NCBI RefSeq assembly: GCF_001594145.1
Contig: NZ_LVCF01000043.1
Span: 1 to 64,000, forward strand
Reading direction: 5' to 3'
Source of the DNA: Branchiibius sp. NY16-3462-2
GTDB taxonomy: Bacteria > Actinomycetota > Actinomycetes > Actinomycetales > Dermatophilaceae
Length of the DNA stretch: 64,000 bases
Below are positions 15,922-24,304 of the stretch, piece by piece. The position numbers and the translations under genes are program-made. The notes under the pieces are model-generated. The model was given only the letters and a program-made list of their open reading frames with translations, was not told the DNA's origin and searched no databases. Every line of letters begins with the position of its first letter. The first letter of the stretch is position 1.

Positions 15922-16473
15922 GTGTCCGTCAATCCCGCCGACTTCGTCGTCGGTACTCCTGTCCACCTGAACTTCCGCAAGTGGGATGACCGCGAGCACT
16001 GGCAGAGTGATGGCGTCCTTCTGGGCGAGGACGAGTACGGCGTGTGGCTGGGCTTCCGTGCCGGGTGCAGGCACTACCGACCAGGCCATTCCTTCACTGC
16101 TTCCCCCGATCACGTCATCGCCATCCCCCGCAACGAAGGTTGGGTCGGGCGGCTCTACGACACCCCCACCGATGACGGTGTCAGGATCTACGTCGACCTG
16201 TCATCCACCACCACCTGGACGGCATCCGACAACGGCCTCGTGGCCACGTTGATCGACCTCGACCTGGATGTCATAGAGAACGGAGACGGGTACTGCTTCA
16301 TCGACGACGAGGACGAGTTCATCGAGCACCAGTCGCTGTTCGGCTATCCGCCCGAGGTCATCGCCCGAGTGCGCGCCGACGCCGATGCGCTCCTGGAGGA
16401 AGTCCATGCCCATCGGCCACCCTTCGACGATGACACGACCCAGAACTGGCTGGGAACACTGCGAAGTCTCTGA
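15922..16473 (+). CDS. DUF402 (FomD/Ntdp-like) protein, copy 1
   Basis: A 183-residue protein of the DUF402 beta-barrel family, which includes staphylococcal nucleoside tri/diphosphatase and Streptomyces FomD. Landmarks are NFRKWDDREHWQSDGVLLG near residue 16, IYVDLSS, IDLDLDVIENGD and FIDDEDEFIEHQSLFGYP. The repeated Asp/Glu residues in the middle are the expected metal and phosphate ligands. The start is the GTG at 15922, chosen by alignment to its neighbour. It is followed by a close paralogue on the same strand. Confidence 0.85.
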   Translation: MSVNPADFVVGTPVHLNFRKWDDREHWQSDGVLLGEDEYGVWLGFRAGCRHYRPGHSFTASPDHVIAIPRNEGWVGRLYDTPTDDGVRIYVDLSSTTTWTASDNGLVATLIDLDLDVIENGDGYCFIDDEDEFIEHQSLFGYPPEVIARVRADADALLEEVHAHRPPFDDDTTQNWLGTLRSL

Positions 16474-16525
16474 AGGTACGGAGTTTCATCCGCGTTCTGC
16501 TGCCCCGCCTTGCTTAGCTAGTGAG

Positions 16526-17071
16526 GTGGACACCGTCGCGCGCCCCGGGACCCCGGTGCACGTCAACTTCACCAAGTGGGACGGGCGCCAGCACTGGCAG
16601 TCCGACGGGTTGCTGCTTGGTGAGGACGAGTACGGCGTGTGGGTGGGCTTCTCCGCGGACAGCGAGTTCTACCGTCCGGGCAAACGGGTCACGGCGAAGC
16701 GTGATCACACGCTGCTGTTCCCGCGCGACGAGGGTTGGGTCGGGCGGCTCTACGACACCGCCCCCGAGGGCCTGATCCGGTACTACATCGACCTCTCGAG
16801 CGTGCCGGTCTGGACCTCGGTAGACGTCGGGCTCGAGGTGTCGATGATCGACTTCGATCTGGACGTGGTCGAGCGCGGTGGGCAGGCGCCGTACATCGAT
16901 GATGAAGATGAATTCCTCGACCACCAAAGGCTTTTCGGCTACCCGGACGAGGTCGTCGCCCAGGTCCGCAAGGACGCTGACGGGTTGCTCGCCGACGTGC
17001 AGGCGGGGCGCGCGCCCTTCCGGCAGGACGTCGTACGCCGATGGGTCGACGCCCTGCGCAACCTCGGCTGA
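16526..17071 (+). CDS. DUF402 (FomD/Ntdp-like) protein, copy 2
   Basis: A 181-residue paralogue of the upstream gene, alignable end to end without large gaps. Shared blocks are KWDGRQHWQSDGLLLGEDEY, RDEGWVGRLYDTA, YYIDLSS, IDFDLDVVERGG and IDDEDEFLDHQRLFGYP. The acidic ligand residues are kept, so both copies look active. The GTG at 16526 gives an N-terminus matching copy 1. It ends at a set of inverted repeats shared with convergent ispG. A recent-to-moderate tandem duplication is the simplest explanation. Confidence 0.85.
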   Translation: MDTVARPGTPVHVNFTKWDGRQHWQSDGLLLGEDEYGVWVGFSADSEFYRPGKRVTAKRDHTLLFPRDEGWVGRLYDTAPEGLIRYYIDLSSVPVWTSVDVGLEVSMIDFDLDVVERGGQAPYIDDEDEFLDHQRLFGYPDEVVAQVRKDADGLLADVQAGRAPFRQDVVRRWVDALRNLG

Positions 17072-17093
17072 CCAACTCGCCCAGATGCGCGAC

Positions 17094-17146
17094 TTATCGA
17101 CAGACGCGCGGGTTATAAGCCGAGCAAATGTCGATAACCCGCGCGT
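17094..17146. terminator. overlapping inverted repeats between DUF402 copy 2 and ispG
   Basis: One pair of arms is TTATCGACA (17094-17102) with TGTCGATAA (17129-17137). A second is ACGCGCGGGTTAT (17104-17116) with ATAACCCGCGCGT (17134-17146), a perfect 13-bp stem. The right arms share four bases, so the two stems cannot both form fully; their order would otherwise make a pseudoknot. The longer stem is followed by TTT on the plus strand. It lies between two convergent genes, so a bidirectional terminator is the plain reading. Confidence 0.6.
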
Positions 17147-17163
17147 TTGCTGCGCGCAACGGG

Positions 17164-18318
17164 TCAGCTGATGGTGACGGCAGGGGCCGATCCCTCGACC
17201 GGCTCCATCCCCTCGGCGATGCGCATCGCTTCCTCGATCAGCGTCTCCACGATCTGCGACTCGGGGACGGTCTTGATGACCTCGCCCTTGACGAAGATCT
17301 GGCCCTTGCCATTACCGGATGCGACACCGAGATCCGCCTCGCGGGCCTCACCGGGACCGTTGACGACGCAGCCCATGACGGCCACCCGCAGCGGAACTTC
17401 CATCCCCTCCAGGCCCTTGGTGACCTGCTCGGCCAGCGTGTAGACGTCGACCTGCGCGCGGCCACAGGACGGGCAGGAGACGATCTCCAGCTTGCGGGGC
17501 TTGAGGTTCAGGCTCTGCAGGATCTGGTTGCCGACCTTGATCTCCTCGACCGGCGGCGCCGACAGGGAGACCCGGATTGTGTCGCCGATCCCCCGCGACA
17601 ACAACGCGCCGAACGCGACCGCGGATTTGATGGTGCCCTGGAAGGCCGGGCCGGCCTCGGTCACCCCGAGGTGCAGCGGCCAGTCGCCCCGCTGCGCCAG
17701 TTGCTCATAGGCCCGGACCATGACGACCGGGTCGTTGTGCTTGACCGAGATCTTGAAGTCGTGGAAGTCGTGCTCCTCGAACAGGCTCGCCTCCCAGACC
17801 GCCGACTCCACGAGGGCCTCCGCGGTGGGCTTGCCGTACTTCTCCAGCAAACGCTTGTCGAGCGAGCCCGCGTTGACCCCGATCCGGATCGAGACGCCGG
17901 CGTCCTTGGCGGCGCGCGCGATCTCCTTGACCTGGTCGTCGAACTTACGGATGTTGCCCGGGTTCACGCGCACGCCGGCACACCCGGCGTCGATGGCGGC
18001 GAAGACGTACTTCGGCTGGAAGTGGATGTCGGCGATGACCGGGATCTGGCTCTTGCGGGCGATCATCGGCAACGCGTCTGCGTCGTCCTGGCTCGGGCAG
18101 GCCACCCGCACGATGTCGCAGCCGGCCGCGGTGAGTTCGGCGATCTGCTGCAGCGTGGCGTTGATGTCGGTGGTCGGCGTGGTGGTCATCGACTGCACCG
18201 AGACCGGGGCGTCGCCGCCGACCTCGACCTTCCCGACGCGGATCTTGCGGGACTTGCGCCGGGGCGCAATCAGCTGCGGGGCTTCTTTGACCGACGGCAT
18301 GCCGAGCGAGACACTCAT
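17164..18318 (-). CDS. ispG: 4-hydroxy-3-methylbut-2-enyl diphosphate synthase (flavodoxin/ferredoxin)
   Basis: A 384-residue enzyme of the MEP isoprenoid pathway (also called GcpE). It reductively opens the cyclic diphosphate MEcPP to HMBPP using a [4Fe-4S] cluster. The TIM barrel begins RKIRVGKVEVGGDAPVSVQSM (split here: VGGDAPVSVQSM is the signature) and includes ADIHFQPKY and VRVNPGNI. The cluster cysteines are Cys282, Cys285 (CPSCGR) and Cys317 (MGCVVNGPGE), with the conserved Glu in the last motif. The start is the ATG at 18318. It belongs to the minus-strand set with rip1 and dxr, although a plus-strand glyoxalase-like gene now sits between. Confidence 0.95.
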   Translation of the reverse strand: MSVSLGMPSVKEAPQLIAPRRKSRKIRVGKVEVGGDAPVSVQSMTTTPTTDINATLQQIAELTAAGCDIVRVACPSQDDADALPMIARKSQIPVIADIHFQPKYVFAAIDAGCAGVRVNPGNIRKFDDQVKEIARAAKDAGVSIRIGVNAGSLDKRLLEKYGKPTAEALVESAVWEASLFEEHDFHDFKISVKHNDPVVMVRAYEQLAQRGDWPLHLGVTEAGPAFQGTIKSAVAFGALLSRGIGDTIRVSLSAPPVEEIKVGNQILQSLNLKPRKLEIVSCPSCGRAQVDVYTLAEQVTKGLEGMEVPLRVAVMGCVVNGPGEAREADLGVASGNGKGQIFVKGEVIKTVPESQIVETLIEEAMRIAEGMEPVEGSAPAVTIS

Positions 18319-18376
18319 GCACCCAGTATCCCCCAGGGTGGCGCCGCTCCCAGCCACCCGCCGTACCGTCACTCCT

Positions 18377-18715
18377 ATGAAGCTGCAGCCGATGGTGCAC
18401 GTCGAGGATCTGAACGCGAGCCTGGAGTTCTACCAGTCGCTCGGCGGAAGTGTGCTGCACGCCGACCCGGACGGTGATTTTGCCCTCCTCCAACTGGCCG
18501 ACGGCACCGAACTGTCGCTCCTGGCGCACCCGCCGAACCCCGAGCAGCACGAGGGCGAGGTGGAGCTCAACTTCGAGGCGACCACAGATGAGTTGACCGA
18601 GTTCGCGTCGTCGCCCTACGCCGCCGGGGACGTGGAGAGCACCGGCTTCGGCCAGCAACTGATCCTGCGCTCCCCCAGCGGCCTGCTGATCAAGCTCAAC
18701 AATTTCGGCGGCTAG
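18377..18715 (+). CDS. glyoxalase/VOC-superfamily small protein
   Basis: A 112-residue single VOC module, beginning MKLQPMVHVEDLNASLEFYQ and ending LILRSPSGLLIKLNNFGG. The paired beta-alpha-beta units are visible, but the usual metal-binding His and Glu are not all in place (His8 and a Glu are candidates). It may be a binding protein or dioxygenase relative rather than a glyoxalase. It is oriented against ispG (58 bp between divergent starts) and ends 6 bp before the convergent rip1 stop, so it interrupts the rip1-ispG run. Confidence 0.7.
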   Translation: MKLQPMVHVEDLNASLEFYQSLGGSVLHADPDGDFALLQLADGTELSLLAHPPNPEQHEGEVELNFEATTDELTEFASSPYAAGDVESTGFGQQLILRSPSGLLIKLNNFGG

Positions 18716-18721
18716 CAGCGG

Positions 18722-20005
18722 CTAGAACTTCACCGGGTTGACGATGTCGGCGTACATCAGCAGTGCCGACATTCCGATCAGCACCAGCGCCACGGCGTAC
18801 GCCACCGGCAAGCCCTTGGCCACGTCGACGTAGATCTCGCCGGTCTGCCCGCGCAGCCGCGCGATCCGCCGCTTCACTCCCTCCCAGAGCGCGCCCGCGA
18901 TGTGCCCGCCGTCCAGCGGCAGCAGCGGCACCAGGTTGAAGACAAAGAGCGCCAGGTTCAGCCCGGCCAGCAGGCTGAGCAGCATCACGACCTTGTCCTG
19001 CAACGCCACGCGCGAGTCGTTCGCGACGTCACCACCGAGTCGTCCGACGCCGACCACCGAGACCGGCGAGTCCTGATCGCGCTGCTGCCCGCTGAAGGCG
19101 GCCTGGAACACGCCCGCCATCTTCTGCGGCAGCTTCAGGAAGACGCCAGCGGTCTGGGCCAGACCGTTGCCGATCGTCGCCGGAACCGCCGTCACCGGTT
19201 GCCGCTCGTAGACGTGCGTCGACGCCAGGGCGGCGCCCACCATCCCGGTCTTCTCGGTGACCGCCTTGCCGTTCGCGTCCGTGACCGCGTTGCCGTCGGC
19301 ATCGAGCTTGGGCAGGGTGCCTTCCTCGGGCGTGACGTTGAGGGTGAGCTCCTGACCGTCCCGACGTACGACGATCGGCACCATCTCGTTCGCATGTGGA
19401 CGGATCTGCTGGGTCACCTGGGTGGGCGTCGTCACAGCGACCCCGCCCACCGAGACGACCTTGTCGCCGTCCTTCAGCCCGGCTTTGGCAGCCGGACTGC
19501 ACGCCGTGCTCGTGCACGGCGCGATCCCGCCCAGCACGGTGCCGGTGATCTTCGGGGTGCCGATCCCGACCAGGATGATCAGCATCAACACCGAGGCGAT
19601 GACCAGGTTCATGAACGGCCCACCGAACATCACGGTGACCTTCTGCCAGGTCTTCAACCGGTAGAACGCCCGTTGATCATCGGCCTCACTGACCTCCGCC
19701 TGCGCTTCGTCGCGCATCTGGTCCACCAGTTGACTGAAACGACCGGTGGACGCGTTCGCGGCGCGATGTCCTGGCTTCGGCGGAAACATGCCGATCATCC
19801 GGATGTAGCCGCCCAGCGGGATCGCCTTGATGCCGTACTCGGTCTCCCCCCGGGTCCGCGACCACACGGTCGGGCCGAAGCCGACCATGTACTGGGTCAC
19901 CTTCACGCCGAACCTCTTGGCCGGCACCAGGTGCCCGATCTCGTGCAGCGCGATGGACAGCGCCACACCGAGGGCGATGAGCAGGACGCCGACTACGAAC
20001 AGCAC
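18722..20005 (-). CDS. rip1: site-2 intramembrane metalloprotease (Rip1/RseP family)
   Basis: A 427-residue membrane protease of peptidase family M50. Helix 1 carries the zinc motif HEIGH at residues 21-25. A PDZ domain (GLKDGDKVVSVGGVAVTTP) lies near residues 165-240, and the second catalytic motif is NLVPLLPLDGGH near residue 357-368, whose Asp completes the zinc site. A C-terminal hydrophobic segment ends the protein. These enzymes cleave anti-sigma factors and other single-pass proteins within the membrane. It follows dxr by 26 bp, in the order conserved across actinobacteria. Confidence 0.93.
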   Translation of the reverse strand: MLFVVGVLLIALGVALSIALHEIGHLVPAKRFGVKVTQYMVGFGPTVWSRTRGETEYGIKAIPLGGYIRMIGMFPPKPGHRAANASTGRFSQLVDQMRDEAQAEVSEADDQRAFYRLKTWQKVTVMFGGPFMNLVIASVLMLIILVGIGTPKITGTVLGGIAPCTSTACSPAAKAGLKDGDKVVSVGGVAVTTPTQVTQQIRPHANEMVPIVVRRDGQELTLNVTPEEGTLPKLDADGNAVTDANGKAVTEKTGMVGAALASTHVYERQPVTAVPATIGNGLAQTAGVFLKLPQKMAGVFQAAFSGQQRDQDSPVSVVGVGRLGGDVANDSRVALQDKVVMLLSLLAGLNLALFVFNLVPLLPLDGGHIAGALWEGVKRRIARLRGQTGEIYVDVAKGLPVAYAVALVLIGMSALLMYADIVNPVKF

Positions 20006-20031
20006 ATCCGGCAGTGTCGCACGCGGGTCTG

Positions 20032-21219
20032 TCAGTCTTTCAACACTTCGTGGGTACGCGCCCGCGCCCAGTCCTCGGCGGCCAGCACCGTGTCGAGATC
20101 CAGCTGCGTGTCAGGGGTGTGCTCATCCACGACGCGTTGCACTGTCGGCACGATGTCGGTGAAGGCGATCTGTCCGGCGTGGAACGCCTCGACGCACTCC
20201 TCGTTGGCGGCGTTGTAGACCGCCGGGTACGTCGCGCCCGCTTCCCCGACCTGCCGGGCGAGGCGCACCGCCGGGAACGCGTCGTTGTCGAGCGGCTCGA
20301 AATCCCAGCTGCGGGCCTGCGTCCAATCGATCGGCGCCTCCGCGTCCGGCACCCGGTGCGGCCAGTCCAGCCCGAGCGAGATCGGCACCAGCATGCTCGG
20401 TGGCCCGCACTGGGCAACCGTTGAGCCATCGACGAACTCGACCATCGAGTGGATGTACTGCTGCGGGTGAACGACCACCTCGATCTGCTCGAACGGGACG
20501 TCGAACAGCAGATGTGCCTCGATGACCTCCAGGCCTTTGTTGACCAGCGTGGCCGAGTTGGTGGTGATGACCTTGCCCATGGCGAAGTTGGGATGGGCCA
20601 GCGCCTGTTCGGGAGTCACTTCCTTCAGTCGCTCAGGTGACCAGCCGCGGAACGGGCCGCCGCTCGCGGTGACGACCAATCGGCGTACCTCGGGTTTGGT
20701 CCCTGCCATCAGGCACTGGGCGATGGCGCTGTGCTCACTGTCCACGGGCACCAGCTGACCCGGCTTCACCAGGGCCTTGACGAGCGGACCCCCGACGATC
20801 AGCGATTCCTTGTTCGCGAGGGCCAGCGTGGAATTAGCTTGCAGCGCAGCGAGAGTCGGACGCAACCCGATGGATCCAGTGATGCCGTTGAGGACCACGT
20901 CGGCGCCACTCTGCGCGACCGCCACGCTCGCGTCCGGTCCGGTGACGATCTGGGGCACGTACGCCGATCGCCCGGCTTCCCGCGCGACCTCACCTATCCG
21001 CGTGGCCAGGTCTCGCTCCTCCCCCGCGGCAATCCCGACCAGCTCGGCCTGCAGTTGCACGGCTTGCTGCGCCACGAGGTCAAGATCCCGACCACCCGCG
21101 CTGATAGCGATCACCCGGAATCGGTCCGGGTTGGCGGTGATTATCTGGATGGCCTGGGTGCCGATGGAACCAGTCGACCCGAGCAACGCGACGGTGCGTG
21201 GTGAACTCACGGGCGCCAT
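20032..21219 (-). CDS. dxr: 1-deoxy-D-xylulose 5-phosphate reductoisomerase
   Basis: A 395-residue enzyme for the first committed step of the MEP pathway (DXP to MEP, NADPH-dependent, the fosmidomycin target). Visible features are the NADPH loop LLGSTGSIGTQAIQI at residue 12, NKESLIVGG, the substrate/metal site VDSEHSAIAQ, the flexible loop TASGGPFRGW, and the C-terminal helical domain with NAANEECVEAFHAGQI. Together with ispG 2 kb downstream it shows isoprenoids are made by the MEP route. Confidence 0.95.
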   Translation of the reverse strand: MAPVSSPRTVALLGSTGSIGTQAIQIITANPDRFRVIAISAGGRDLDLVAQQAVQLQAELVGIAAGEERDLATRIGEVAREAGRSAYVPQIVTGPDASVAVAQSGADVVLNGITGSIGLRPTLAALQANSTLALANKESLIVGGPLVKALVKPGQLVPVDSEHSAIAQCLMAGTKPEVRRLVVTASGGPFRGWSPERLKEVTPEQALAHPNFAMGKVITTNSATLVNKGLEVIEAHLLFDVPFEQIEVVVHPQQYIHSMVEFVDGSTVAQCGPPSMLVPISLGLDWPHRVPDAEAPIDWTQARSWDFEPLDNDAFPAVRLARQVGEAGATYPAVYNAANEECVEAFHAGQIAFTDIVPTVQRVVDEHTPDTQLDLDTVLAAEDWARARTHEVLKD

Positions 21220-21535
21220 TCTCCCCCTGCCCCTTTTTCACCGGGTTCGGATGTCATTGGCGCATCGGAGTCGTTCGAACCAGCCAACGGTGACCAAACC
21301 CAGTGGCGGGATCGCTCGCCGCCCTGAAAAGACTTCCCATCTCGACGTGGTCGAAGGTCGAAGACAACCCGATGAACCAGACGCCCTTCACTGCGCAGGT
21401 CATCGACTGAGCCTTTGCGGTTGGACCTGTCGACGTTACGTCAGGTGACACGCGACAGTGCGTGGTGAATTCGCGGCGGCCTTCATCGCCAGGTAAGGAT
21501 CGCAGCAGATGTAGTCTTGTTCTACGATGTAGCAC
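21220..21535. other. 316-bp intergenic region between dxr and vapB
   Basis: The two flanking genes diverge here. Apart from the candidate operator next to vapB (21508-21532) I see no gene, RNA or strong inverted repeat. Part of it must carry the dxr promoter on the minus strand, but I cannot point to convincing hexamers. Confidence 0.5.
21508..21532 (+). promoter_or_regulatory. candidate promoter/operator of vapBC
   Basis: GATGTAG occurs twice (21508-21514 and 21526-21532), 18 bp apart, with CTAC (21522-21525) forming a short inverted repeat with the first copy. TACGAT (21523-21528) fits an actinobacterial -10 (TAnnnT), 7 nt before the ATG, so the transcript may be leaderless. Toxin-antitoxin operons are usually autoregulated at such repeats. 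Confidence 0.35.
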
Positions 21536-21796
21536 ATGGATGTCGGTATTCGCGCGCTTAAACAGAACGCGTCACAGGTAGTTGCTGCTGCCACAGCCGG
21601 GGAGTCGGTCACCATCACCGATCGTGGGCGTCCGGTGGCGCGCCTGACTCCGCTCGAAGAATCCTTGCTCGACCGATTGATTGCGTCTGGGGCCGCACGG
21701 GCACCCCTACGCTCTCTCGCCGATCTTCCCGCTCCACAACTCGAAGCTGAGCTCAGTTCCATTCTGCAAGAGATGCGTGAAGACGAGCGCTACTGA
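21536..21796 (+). CDS. vapB: type II antitoxin, Phd/YefM-like (VapB)
   Basis: An 86-residue antitoxin. The N-terminal DNA-binding part reads VGIRALKQNASQVVAAATAGESVTITDRGRPVARLTPL in the Phd/YefM style (shown in pieces: LKQNASQVV, VTITDRGRPVARL). The C-terminal 40 residues, rich in Leu and Glu, would wrap the toxin. Its TGA overlaps the toxin ATG by one base (TGATG), giving coupled translation as usual for these modules. Confidence 0.88.
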   Translation: MDVGIRALKQNASQVVAAATAGESVTITDRGRPVARLTPLEESLLDRLIASGAARAPLRSLADLPAPQLEAELSSILQEMREDERY

Positions 21797-22182
21797 TGAT
21801 CTACGCCGACACCTCAGCGTTGGTGAAACTTGTTGTGCACGAACCAGAGTCCTCCGAGGTCCATCAGCTTGCCACCTCAGGCACCGTGCTGGTTTCCAGC
21901 GATCTCGCCCGGACGGAATTGTTGCGTGCGGCTCGGCGTATCGCGCCCGCAGCAGTCGGCGCGGCACGCGATGTCCTGGCCCGGTTGGTTCTCCTGAGAG
22001 CAACGTCGGCAATCTTCGACGCAGCAGCGGTGCTGGAGCCCAACACCTTGCGCAGCCTGGACGCAGTACATCTGGCGAGCGCGTTGACACTGGGTGACGA
22101 GTTGGAAGGCGTGCTGACCTATGACGAGCGTCTGGGTGACGCGGCGCGCGCACTCGGGCTCACGGTGTTGGCACCCGCCTGA
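21796..22182 (+). CDS. vapC: VapC-type PIN-domain ribonuclease toxin
   Basis: A 128-residue PIN domain. Acidic active-site residues are in the expected places: Asp5 (MIYADTSALVK), Glu41 (RTELLRAAR), Asp89 (SLDAVHLASAL) and Asp110 (TYDERL). VapC toxins cleave tRNA or rRNA and are held inactive by the cognate antitoxin encoded just upstream. The module is complete. It lies at the junction between the conserved dxr block and the accessory stretch. Confidence 0.9.
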   Translation: MIYADTSALVKLVVHEPESSEVHQLATSGTVLVSSDLARTELLRAARRIAPAAVGAARDVLARLVLLRATSAIFDAAAVLEPNTLRSLDAVHLASALTLGDELEGVLTYDERLGDAARALGLTVLAPA

Positions 22183-22207
22183 GAAGCCGTCTTGGCAGGA
22201 TGGCGCC

Positions 22208-24280
22208 ATGAGTGCATCGTCCGGCACGTCCCGCAAACGCTGGCTGATCCCAGCTCTGGTCCTCCTGGCCTGGCTGGCGGTGGGTAGCTTCACCGGACCG
22301 TACGCCGGCAAGCTCGCCTCCGTCTCGACCAACGACAACACCGCCTTCCTGCCCGCGTCGGCGGAGTCGACCAAGGCGCAAAAGGAACTGGAGAAGTTCC
22401 AGGACACCAGCGAGGTGCCAGCGATCGTGATCGCGGTGCGCGAGGGCGGCATCACCGCAGCGGACAAGGCGTGGCTGACCAAACAGACCCAAGAGTTCGC
22501 CGGCAAGAGCGGCTTCGGCGCCCAGATCTCTCCGCCGATCCCCTCCAAGGACCAGAATGCCGCACAGGTCTTCGTCCCGATCGACAGCGCGGGCGAGCCG
22601 GGCGACACGGTGACCACCCTGCGCGATGCGCTGCGCAGCCCGCCGGACGGGCTGACCGTCAAGGTGACCGGTCCGGCCGGGCAGATCGCCGACCTGAGCG
22701 AAGCATTCAAGGGCATCGACGGGTTGCTGCTGCTGGTCGCTGGCGGCGTCGTGATCCTCATCCTGATCGTGGTCTACCGCAGCCCGATCCTGCCGTTCGT
22801 CGTTCTGATCTCCGCGATCTTTGCGCTCGGATTGGCCTCTGGCGCAGTCTATTTCCTCACCAAACAGGGCATCCTCGACCTCAACGGTCAGAGTCAGGGC
22901 ATCTTGTTCATCCTCGTCTTCGGGGCGGCGACGGATTATGCGCTGTTGCTGATATCCCGGTTCCGCGAAGAGTTGATGCACACCCAGGACAAGGTCGCTG
23001 CTCTGCGGTCGGCGTACCGCGCCACCATCGAACCCGTCGCCGCCTCCGCCGCCACCGTCATCCTCGGAGTGCTGTGCCTGCTGCTGTCTGACCTGAACTC
23101 CAACCGCAGCCTCGGACCGGTTGCGGCGCTGGGCATCGTGGCCTCCTTCCTGGCTTCGATGACCTTCCTGCCTGCGGCCCTTGCCCTCTTGGGCCGCAAG
23201 GCGTTCTGGCCGTTCGAGCCCAAGGTCAGCGATGAAGCGGCCGACGGACAGGGGCACAAGTTCTGGTCACGGGTAGCGCACTGGGTCGCGTCCAAGCCGC
23301 GCAAGATCTGGATCACGACGACACTCATTCTCGTGGCGGCTGCCGCGTTCGCACCGACCTTCAAAGCCGACGGCATCGCCACCACCGACTACTTCATGGG
23401 CACGGTCGGCTCGGTCGAAGGCGCAAAGCTGCAGGCGGAACACTTCGACGCGGGCAGCGGCTCACCCACCTGGGTCATCACATCCCAAGACACCGCGAAC
23501 GACGTTGTGGCTAAGGCGAAGTCGACTGCTGGTGTGGCGTCCGCCGAGGTCCTGAGTGCCGACGGTCAGCCGGTCGTCAAGGACGGTCGCGTCGCCGTCC
23601 AGGTAGTCCTGAAAGACAACGCCGAGTCGCTGCCCGCCCAAGCCACCGTCGAGAAGCTGCGGGACGCCGTACATGCCGTTCCCGGCTCCGATGCGCTCGT
23701 CGGCGGCACCACAGCCACGGACCTGGACACCCGGCTGACCTCGATCCACGACCGCAACCTGATCATCCCGGTCGTGCTGGTCGTGGTGCTCGTAGTGCTC
23801 ATGCTGTTGCTGCGCAGCATCCTCGCGCCGGTGCTCCTGTTGGCGACCACCGTGCTGTCGTTCGCCGCCACCCTGGGCGTTGCGGCGCTGCTCTTCAACG
23901 GCCCGTTCGGCTTCGCCGGCGCCGATCCGGTGGTGCCATTGTTCGCCTTCGTCTTCCTCGTGGCCCTCGGGATCGACTACAACATCTTCCTGATGACCCG
24001 CGCCCGCGAGGAGTCCCTCCAGCACGGCACCCGCGAGGGCATCATGCGTGCGCTCACCTCTACCGGCGGTGTGATCACTTCTGCTGGCGTGGTCCTCGCG
24101 GCGACCTTCGCCTCGTTGGCGGTGATCCCACTGCTCTTCCTGGTCCAGGTCGCGTTCCTGGTCGCCTTCGGCGTCCTGCTCGACACGCTCATCGTGCGCA
24201 CCCTGCTCGTGCCCGCGCTGACCATCGACATCGGCCCGAAGACCTGGTGGCCCAGCGCGTTGTCGCGCAGAGCGCAGTGA
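22208..24280 (+). CDS. MMPL-family RND transporter
   Basis: A 690-residue membrane protein in two repeated halves. Each half has one helix, a periplasmic domain of about 140 residues and five clustered helices. The proton-relay Asp-Tyr pairs are visible in the two equivalent helices, GAATDYALLLISRFREE and ALGIDYNIFLMTRAREE. MmpL proteins export lipids or siderophores in mycobacteria; smaller relatives such as this one (close to Streptomyces/ActII-3 type) export diverse hydrophobic compounds. The ATG at 22208 sits 25 bp after vapC. It converges on an acyl-CoA ligase and oleate hydratase, which hints at a lipid substrate. Confidence 0.85.
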   Translation: MSASSGTSRKRWLIPALVLLAWLAVGSFTGPYAGKLASVSTNDNTAFLPASAESTKAQKELEKFQDTSEVPAIVIAVREGGITAADKAWLTKQTQEFAGKSGFGAQISPPIPSKDQNAAQVFVPIDSAGEPGDTVTTLRDALRSPPDGLTVKVTGPAGQIADLSEAFKGIDGLLLLVAGGVVILILIVVYRSPILPFVVLISAIFALGLASGAVYFLTKQGILDLNGQSQGILFILVFGAATDYALLLISRFREELMHTQDKVAALRSAYRATIEPVAASAATVILGVLCLLLSDLNSNRSLGPVAALGIVASFLASMTFLPAALALLGRKAFWPFEPKVSDEAADGQGHKFWSRVAHWVASKPRKIWITTTLILVAAAAFAPTFKADGIATTDYFMGTVGSVEGAKLQAEHFDAGSGSPTWVITSQDTANDVVAKAKSTAGVASAEVLSADGQPVVKDGRVAVQVVLKDNAESLPAQATVEKLRDAVHAVPGSDALVGGTTATDLDTRLTSIHDRNLIIPVVLVVVLVVLMLLLRSILAPVLLLATTVLSFAATLGVAALLFNGPFGFAGADPVVPLFAFVFLVALGIDYNIFLMTRAREESLQHGTREGIMRALTSTGGVITSAGVVLAATFASLAVIPLLFLVQVAFLVAFGVLLDTLIVRTLLVPALTIDIGPKTWWPSALSRRAQ

Positions 24281-24304
24281 CGTGGAGCGCACAGCGCAGT
24301 GACC

